From assembly GCA_963798705.1 (NCBI GenBank), contig CAWCTW010000003.1, forward strand, positions 496,001 through 560,000: a DNA stretch of 64,000 nt, in the 5' to 3' direction. Shown one piece after another: positions 57,639 through 64,000 of the stretch. Every line of letters begins with the position of its first letter. Position 1 is the stretch's first letter. The stretch is from AC-56 sp963798705 (GTDB taxonomy: Bacteria; Actinomycetota; Thermoleophilia; Solirubrobacterales; 70-9). The translations under genes and the position numbers were made by a program. The notes beneath the pieces are model-generated. The model saw only the letters and a program-made list of their open reading frames with translations, was not told where the DNA came from and did no database searches.

Positions 57639-58670
57639 GTGCGCATCGGCGTGCTCACCGGAGGCGGCGACTGCCCGGGCTTGAACGCGGCGATCAGGGC
57701 GATCGTGCGCAAGGGCATCGACGTCTACGGGCACGTGATCGTCGGTTTCCGGGACGGTTGGAAGGGTCCGCTCGAGAGCGAGCACGACGAGCTGACGATC
57801 GAGTCGACCCGGGGCATCCTCCCGCGCGGCGGGACGATCCTTGGGACATCGCGGACCAACCCGTTCAAGCACGACGACGGGCCGGCCCGGGTCGAGGAGA
57901 CGATGATCACCCTGCACCTCGACGGGCTGATCGCGATCGGCGGGGAGGACACGCTCGGGGCCGCTTCACGCCTCAACCTCGAGCACGGCCTCCCGGTCCT
58001 GGGAGTCCCGAAGACGATCGACAACGACCTGGCCGCGACCGACGTGACCTTCGGTTTCGACACCGCGCTCCAAGTGGCGACCGAGGCGATCGACCGGCTG
58101 CACACCACCGCCGAGTCCCACCACCGGGTGATGGTCGTCGAGGTCATGGGACGCCACGCCGGTTGGATCGCCCTGCAGTCCGGGCTGGCCGGCGGGGCGG
58201 ACGTGATCCTGATTCCGGAGCGGCCGTTCGACATCGAGGAGGTGTGCGGACTGTTGCGGCGGCGCCACGCGCGCGGCCGGGCGTTCTCCATCGTCGTCGC
58301 CGCGGAGGGCGCCATGCCCCGGGAGGGAACGATGGAGCTCGCCGCCGGCCAGGAGGACGAGTTCGGCCACGTGCGGCTTGGCGGCGTCGGCCAGCGCCTC
58401 GAGCACGAGATCGAGGAGCGGACCGGCTTCGAAACCCGGGCAACGGTGCTCGGCCACGTGCAGCGGGGCGGTACGCCCACGGCGTTCGACCGCGTGCTCG
58501 CCACCCGCGTGGGCGTGGCGGCCATCGACGCCGCCCACGAGGGGCGCTGGGGCGCCATGCCCGCCGTGCGCGGCACTCGGATCGAGCTCGTCCCGCTCTC
58601 CGAGGCGGTGGCGGAGCTGCGGACCGTCCCGCCGGAGGACTACGAGGCGGCCTCGCCCTTCATGGGCTAG
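57639..58670 (+). CDS. 6-phosphofructokinase, PPi-dependent type by signature
   Basis: Phosphorylates fructose 6-phosphate. The fold and catalytic site are clear: IGVLTGGGDCPGLNAAIRAI, PKTIDNDLAATDVTFGF, VEVMGRHAGWIAL, ATVLGHVQRGGTPTAFDR. Two residues that separate donor types favour pyrophosphate: GGEDTLG carries Asp where ATP enzymes have Gly (GGDGS), and PKTIDND carries Lys where ATP enzymes have Gly (PGTIDND). The Amycolatopsis-type actinobacterial enzyme with this combination uses PPi, so this may be a reversible glycolytic/gluconeogenic enzyme. 343 residues; monocistronic by context. Confidence 0.92.
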   Translation: MRIGVLTGGGDCPGLNAAIRAIVRKGIDVYGHVIVGFRDGWKGPLESEHDELTIESTRGILPRGGTILGTSRTNPFKHDDGPARVEETMITLHLDGLIAIGGEDTLGAASRLNLEHGLPVLGVPKTIDNDLAATDVTFGFDTALQVATEAIDRLHTTAESHHRVMVVEVMGRHAGWIALQSGLAGGADVILIPERPFDIEEVCGLLRRRHARGRAFSIVVAAEGAMPREGTMELAAGQEDEFGHVRLGGVGQRLEHEIEERTGFETRATVLGHVQRGGTPTAFDRVLATRVGVAAIDAAHEGRWGAMPAVRGTRIELVPLSEAVAELRTVPPEDYEAASPFMG

Positions 58671-58686
58671 CGGCCCTCGGACCAGC

Positions 58687-59898
58687 GTGAGGCGATTCGG
58701 CAAGGCGCTGGCCGCCCTGGTCGGGTTGACCGCCGCGCTGGCGGGATGCGCCTCCTCCGGGTCGGGCATTCAGCGGGGGGAGCGGGTGGACGTCTACGTG
58801 AGCATGCCGCTGCACGGCCCAAGCGCGTCCGGTGGACGCGACGTCGTCGACGGCGCTCGCCTCGCGCTTGGGGACGCGGGCGCGAAGGCCGGCGAGCTGC
58901 GCGTCATCGCCACCTACATGGATGACACGTCCGGCACGGGACCGAGCGCGCGGTGGAGCCCGGCGGCGGCGGCGGCGAATGCGCGCCGTGCCACCCAGGA
59001 CTCCGCGGCCATTGCCTATGTCGGGGACTTCGAGTCCGGGGCGACCCGCTTCTCGCTGCCGATCACGAATGAGGCGCACCTGCTTCAGGTCTCGCCCACG
59101 AGCGCGGCGGTCGACCTCGTGCAGCCGTTCCTCGGCGCCGGGGACCAGGTCCCCGACCAGGCTCAGCCGACCGGCGAGCGGACCTTCGGCCGCGTCATCC
59201 CGAGCGACGAGGCGCAGGCCCGGGCGGGGGCCGCGTGGGCGAAGCGGCTGGGGGTGCGCGCGATCGACGTCTTCACGGATGGATCGTCGTTCGGCAGCAC
59301 GATGGCCTCCGTGTTCGGGGAGGAGGCCCGACTGATGGGGCTGAGGCCGGCGCGGGCACCCCTGGGGAAGGCCCGGAGCACTCGCTGTGGAGCGTCCGCC
59401 TCGCTGACGCGGAGCGATGCCTACTACGCAGGTGTGGCGGTTCCCACTCCGAGCCAGGTGTCGTGTGCCCTGGCCCCGGCCCCCCGGTCGCGGGTGATCA
59501 CCACCGACGCGATGCTGCGGCCCGGTGCCGTCAGGGCGATCGGATCGCGCGCGTCGATGCTGGCCACCGCTGCGACGGAGGATCCCTCAGAGCTGCCCCG
59601 GTCCGGCCAGCGCTTCCTCCGCGCCTTCCGCAAGCGCTTTCACCGAGAGCCTGGTCCCTACGCGGCCTACGGCTACGAGGCGATGGCCGTCGTGCTGGAT
59701 TCGATCGAGCGGGCGGGCGACTCGGGAGACGACCGCGACGCCGTGATCGACGCCTTCTTCGACACGGCAGATCGCCGCTCCATCCTCGGCACCTACTCGA
59801 TCGACGAGATCGGCGACACGACGCTCGATCGGATGGCCGGCTACCGGGCCGTCGACGGCCGCCCGCGCTTTGACACGGCCCTGAGCGTCCCGCCCTGA
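58687..59898 (+). CDS. Periplasmic-binding-protein-like lipoprotein (branched-chain amino acid type)
   Basis: 403 residues with a lipoprotein signal (ALAALVGLTAALAGCASSGS, Cys near residue 21). The two-lobed type 1 binding fold follows: VDVYVSMPLHGPSASGGRDV, ARLALGDAG, AIAYVGDFESGATRFSLPI, TNEAHLLQVSPTSAAVDL, RVIPSDEAQARAGAAWAKRL, YAAYGYEAMAVVLDSIERAG. It resembles LivJ/LivK-type receptors. No ABC permease or ATPase gene is adjacent, so it is an orphan receptor here. Starts at GTG 58687, 16 nt after pfk. Confidence 0.85.
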   Translation: MRRFGKALAALVGLTAALAGCASSGSGIQRGERVDVYVSMPLHGPSASGGRDVVDGARLALGDAGAKAGELRVIATYMDDTSGTGPSARWSPAAAAANARRATQDSAAIAYVGDFESGATRFSLPITNEAHLLQVSPTSAAVDLVQPFLGAGDQVPDQAQPTGERTFGRVIPSDEAQARAGAAWAKRLGVRAIDVFTDGSSFGSTMASVFGEEARLMGLRPARAPLGKARSTRCGASASLTRSDAYYAGVAVPTPSQVSCALAPAPRSRVITTDAMLRPGAVRAIGSRASMLATAATEDPSELPRSGQRFLRAFRKRFHREPGPYAAYGYEAMAVVLDSIERAGDSGDDRDAVIDAFFDTADRRSILGTYSIDEIGDTTLDRMAGYRAVDGRPRFDTALSVPP

Positions 59899-59904
59899 GC
59901 CGCC

Positions 59905-60833
59905 CTACTTCCCGAGTAGGTCTCGCAGCGCGGGCTCGAGCTCGGGGTGAGCGAACTCGAATCCGCCGTCGAGGGCGCGACGCGGCACGACGCGCTGGCC
60001 CCCGGCCAAGACCTCGCCGAGCTCGTTGCCGAAGCGCACCTTCATCGCCAGCTTCGGTATCGGCAGCACCGCGGGCCGGCCCAGGACCCGGCCGAGGGCC
60101 TTGGAGAGCTCCGCATTGGTCGCCGGGTTGGGCGCGGTGCCGTTGTAGGTGCCTGAACGGTCCTCGCCGTCGAGAATCCAGAGCACGAGGCGGACCCAGT
60201 CGTCCGCGTGGATCCAGGGCATGTACTGGCGGCCACCGGCAATCGGCCCGCCCAAGCCGAGCCGGAAGGGTGGCAGCAGCTGCTTCAGCAGGCCGGACTC
60301 GGGCTCCAGGGGCAGTCCGGTTCGAACCACCGCAACCCGCATGCCCAGGTCCTCGGCCGCGCGGGCGGCGGCCTCCCAGACCACGCAGACACCCGCGTCG
60401 AAGGTGGTGCCCGGGGGGTTCGACTCGTCGACGATCGCGTCGCCGCGGTCGCCGTAGTACCCGACCGCCGACTGGCTGATCACCGCGTGCGGACGGGGAT
60501 CGGCGGCGCTCAGCGAGTCGACGAGGTTCTTCGTAGCTCGCTCACGGCTGTCGCGGATCCGCTGCTTGGCCTCCTCGGTCCAGCGCTGGTCGATGGGCTC
60601 CCCGATCAGGTTGACCACCGCGTCGACGCCGTCGAGAGAGCTGGCGGGCGGGCGCTCCGCAGTGGCGTTCCAGGCGTGCCAGCTCACGGTGGGGTTCGCG
60701 CCGCGCGCACGCTCGGGGTCCCGGGAGAGCCCGACCACCTCGTCGCCGCGCGCGAGCAGTGCGTCGCACACGCGCGTCCCGAGAAACCCGCTGGCACCGG
60801 TTACCAGTACGCGCACGAGCGGCCCCCCCACCG

Positions 60834-60837
<4 letters not shown>
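59905..60837 (-). CDS. TIGR01777-family NAD(P)-binding epimerase-like protein
   Basis: Extended short-chain dehydrogenase fold related to YfcH and plant SulA. Rossmann motif LVTGASGFLGTRVCDALL, then AVVNLIGEPIDQRWTEEAKQ, HAVISQSAVGYYGDRGD, MPWIHADDWVRLVLWIL and a C-terminal DUF1731 domain (GGQRVVPRRALDGGFEFAHP). About 310 residues. ATG 60837 overlaps the malic enzyme stop (ATGA on the minus strand), so the two genes form an operon; a GTG seven codons in is an alternative start. The reaction is unknown. Confidence 0.88.
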
Positions 60838-62297
<1,460 letters not shown>

Positions 62298-62305
62298 AGC
62301 GCGTG

Positions 62306-62311
62306 ATCTTA
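62306..62311 (-). promoter_or_regulatory. Candidate -10 hexamer for the malic enzyme operon
   Basis: Minus-strand TAAGAT, the same hexamer as before leuS, ends 8 nt before GTG 62297. Confidence 0.4.
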
Positions 62312-62450
62312 TGCGGGCGTCGGCGCGGGCACGAGCCAGCACGGTGTGGTTTCGCTCGTCCAGCCGCTCGCCGCCGGATTCACCCACGAGTCCATTCGCC
62401 GCCGGTCGAGACGCTCAGTTCGTTGCTGGGTGCAAGCCCGCGCGCCGTCC

Positions 62451-62456
62451 TAGGAT
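62451..62456 (+). promoter_or_regulatory. Candidate -10 hexamer for polA
   Basis: TAGGAT ends 6 nt before GTG 62463. Confidence 0.4.
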
Positions 62457-62462
62457 GGATGG

Positions 62463-64000
62463 GTGCCCGTCACCAAGACGAAGTCCACGCCGGAGTCGGA
62501 GCTCGCCGGCGGCGACGGCGAGCTGTTCCTGATCGACGGCAACAGCCTCGCCTACCGCGCCTTCTTCGCCCTCCCCGAGTCGATCGCGACCGCCGACGGG
62601 CGTCCCACGAACGCGATCTATGGGTTCGCATCGATGATGGCCAAGATCCTGATCGAGCACCGCCCGAACGCGGTGATCGTCGCCTGGGACGCCGGCATGT
62701 CGGGCCGCGACACCGAATATGCCGAATACAAGGCAGGGCGTCCCTCGCGCCCCGATCTGCTGGCGGAGCAGTTTCCGCATCTCGCGCCGCTGGCCGAGGC
62801 CTTCGGCTTCCACAACGTCAAGGTCGATACCTGGGAGGCCGACGACGTGATCGCCACTCTGGTTCGCGAGGCCCGCGAGGCCGGGATTCCCGTGATGGTC
62901 GTCTCGGGCGACCGCGACGTGTACCAGGTCGTCGGGGACGGCGTGCGCGTCATGACGACCTCACGCGGGGTCACCGACACGAAGATCTACGACCGCGAAG
63001 GGGTGATCGAGCGGTACGGCGTGGCGCCCGAGCTCGTCCCCGACCTGATCGGGCTCAAGGGCGACACCTCGGACAACATCCCGGGCGTCCCGGGCATCGG
63101 CGACAAGACCGCGGCGCAGCTTCTGCAGCGGTTCGGCTCGCTCGAGGCCGTGCTCGACAGCGTCGACGAGATCTCGGGCGCCAAGCGCAAGCAAAACCTC
63201 ACCGAGCACGCCGACGACGCCCGCATCTCCAAGCAGCTCGCGACGCTCAAGTACGACATCGAGGTCCCCATCGACGTTCGCAAGGAGGCCCGCGCCAAGC
63301 CCGATCGAAGCCGGTTGCGCGAGGTGGCCGCGGAGTTCGAGCTGCGGGCGGTGATGAAGCGGCTCGACGAGGAGCTCGATGAGGACGTGCCCGAGCGAAC
63401 CGTCGAGGAGACGCTGGTCGTCGAGCCGGTGGAGGGCACGCCGGCCGACCTGCCGTCCGGCCCAATCGCGGTAGCCGTGGCCGACGGGCGCTGGGCGGGC
63501 AGCGACGGCGAGCGCGTCGTGACGGGCGAGGCGGGCGATCTCGGCTCCCTCGCCGAGCAGCTGCGCGGCCGGCCGTTGACCTTCCACGACGCGAAGTCGC
63601 AGGGCGGCGGTGGGCGTAAGGGCCTTTTGGCCGTCGCGGAGCCGGGGAGCCTCGACCTGGCGTACGACACGATGGTCGCCGGGTACCTCGTCGATCCCGC
63701 CCGCCGTGTCTACGACCTCGCGGAGCTCGCGGCCGACGCCGGGCTGGCGGCCGCCAACGCCGCGTCGCTGCGCGGTGGCGAGGACGACGGTGCCGGCGAC
63801 GCCGAGCAGCTGTCTCTGGCCGCCGAGAGCGAGCCCACGGCGGATCCGCCAACCGAGGCCCATCTGGCCTTCGAGCTCGCCGCCCGGCAGCGCGAGCAGA
63901 TCGAGCGGTTCGGCCTGGAGCGCCTCCTTGCCGACATCGAGATGCCGTTGATCGAGGTTCTGGCGGCCATGGAGCGCGCCGGAGTCAGGCTCGATACGCA
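62463..64000 (+). CDS. polA: DNA polymerase I, N-terminal part (3' end outside window)
   Basis: Replication and repair polymerase. The visible 512 residues contain the 5'-3' exonuclease domain: LFLIDGNSLAYRAFFALPES, AWDAGMSGRDTEYAEYKAGR, VKVDTWEADDVIATLVREA, VVSGDRDVYQVV and the helix-hairpin-helix GLKGDTSDNIPGVPGIGDKT. A degenerate 3'-5' exonuclease region then begins (about residue 330 on; FHDAKSQGG, LDLAYDTMVAGYLVDPA). The DEDD proofreading residues are not evident, as in other actinobacterial Pol I. The polymerase fingers and palm lie beyond the window. GTG 62463 is supported by the -10-like hexamer; the frame is open to the window end. Confidence 0.95.
   Translation, partial: MPVTKTKSTPESELAGGDGELFLIDGNSLAYRAFFALPESIATADGRPTNAIYGFASMMAKILIEHRPNAVIVAWDAGMSGRDTEYAEYKAGRPSRPDLLAEQFPHLAPLAEAFGFHNVKVDTWEADDVIATLVREAREAGIPVMVVSGDRDVYQVVGDGVRVMTTSRGVTDTKIYDREGVIERYGVAPELVPDLIGLKGDTSDNIPGVPGIGDKTAAQLLQRFGSLEAVLDSVDEISGAKRKQNLTEHADDARISKQLATLKYDIEVPIDVRKEARAKPDRSRLREVAAEFELRAVMKRLDEELDEDVPERTVEETLVVEPVEGTPADLPSGPIAVAVADGRWAGSDGERVVTGEAGDLGSLAEQLRGRPLTFHDAKSQGGGGRKGLLAVAEPGSLDLAYDTMVAGYLVDPARRVYDLAELAADAGLAAANAASLRGGEDDGAGDAEQLSLAAESEPTADPPTEAHLAFELAARQREQIERFGLERLLADIEMPLIEVLAAMERAGVRLDT

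Overview
The window is a chromosomal housekeeping segment from a GC-rich Gram-positive bacterium, most likely an actinobacterium of the Thermoleophilia (Solirubrobacterales/Gaiellales) type. That placement is inferred from gene order (valS-folC, ndk-maf-mreBCD-mrdA-rodA-rng, rplU-rpmA-obgE-proBA-nadD-rsfS, holA|rpsT-murJ, lepA, hrcA-dnaJ-prmA, phoH-ybeY-era), from a PPi-type phosphofructokinase signature, from a MaoC-type HadA/HadB pair and from the absence of any outer-membrane gene. No taxonomic search was run. Genes are packed tightly: about 70 coding features are supported, with one tRNA (Ala, GGC), no rRNA, no CRISPR and no intact transposase.

Layout. 1-4.3 kb: end of valS, folC, two membrane proteins, ndk, maf. 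4.3-12.2 kb: cell elongation operon mreBCD-mrdA-rodA, then RNase G/E. 12.2-21 kb: ribosomal L21/L27, a methyltransferase, a convergent secreted GH26-like glycosidase, obgE, proB, proA, nadD, rsfS. 21-25.2 kb: small accessory genes, including a PD-(D/E)XK nuclease whose frame runs through a tRNA-Ala gene into a Phd-like antitoxin remnant. 25.2-29.8 kb: apt, a metallo-hydrolase, leuS, cupin, acylphosphatase. 29.8-30.3 kb: a 514-bp non-coding element with ~105-bp inverted terminal arms. 30.4-35.3 kb: comEA-comEC competence genes and holA. 35.3-44 kb: rpsT, murJ, lepA bracketed by two NTF2-like genes, a HadA/HadB hydratase pair, frameshifted hrcA, dnaJ, prmA. 44-48.2 kb: murI, yqeY, phoH, ybeY, era. 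48.4-57.3 kb: hisIE and a full trp set (E, G, D, C, F, B, A), split by a degP-like protease and by a solo end of the 29.8-kb element. 57.4-64 kb: PPi-type PFK, orphan solute-binding lipoprotein, a TIGR01777 epimerase-like gene, malic enzyme and the start of polA.

Two initiation styles stand out. Many first genes of transcription units have a TAnnnT hexamer ending only 6-9 nt before the start codon, which predicts leaderless mRNAs. Genes inside operons are joined by 1-4 nt stop/start overlaps (ATGA, GTGA, TTGA, TGATG, and unusually CTGA). Four genes (folC, maf, rng and a methyltransferase) appear to start at CTG, and nadD has no standard start at the position its motif requires.

The least explained features are: the nuclease-tRNA-antitoxin frame at 23.9-24.7 kb; the inverted-arm element at 29.8 kb with its solo copy in the trp cluster; a three-copy hairpin family sharing a 17-nt core; the coiled-coil/domain ORF pair overlapping by 163 nt at 22.1 kb; and the hrcA frameshift.
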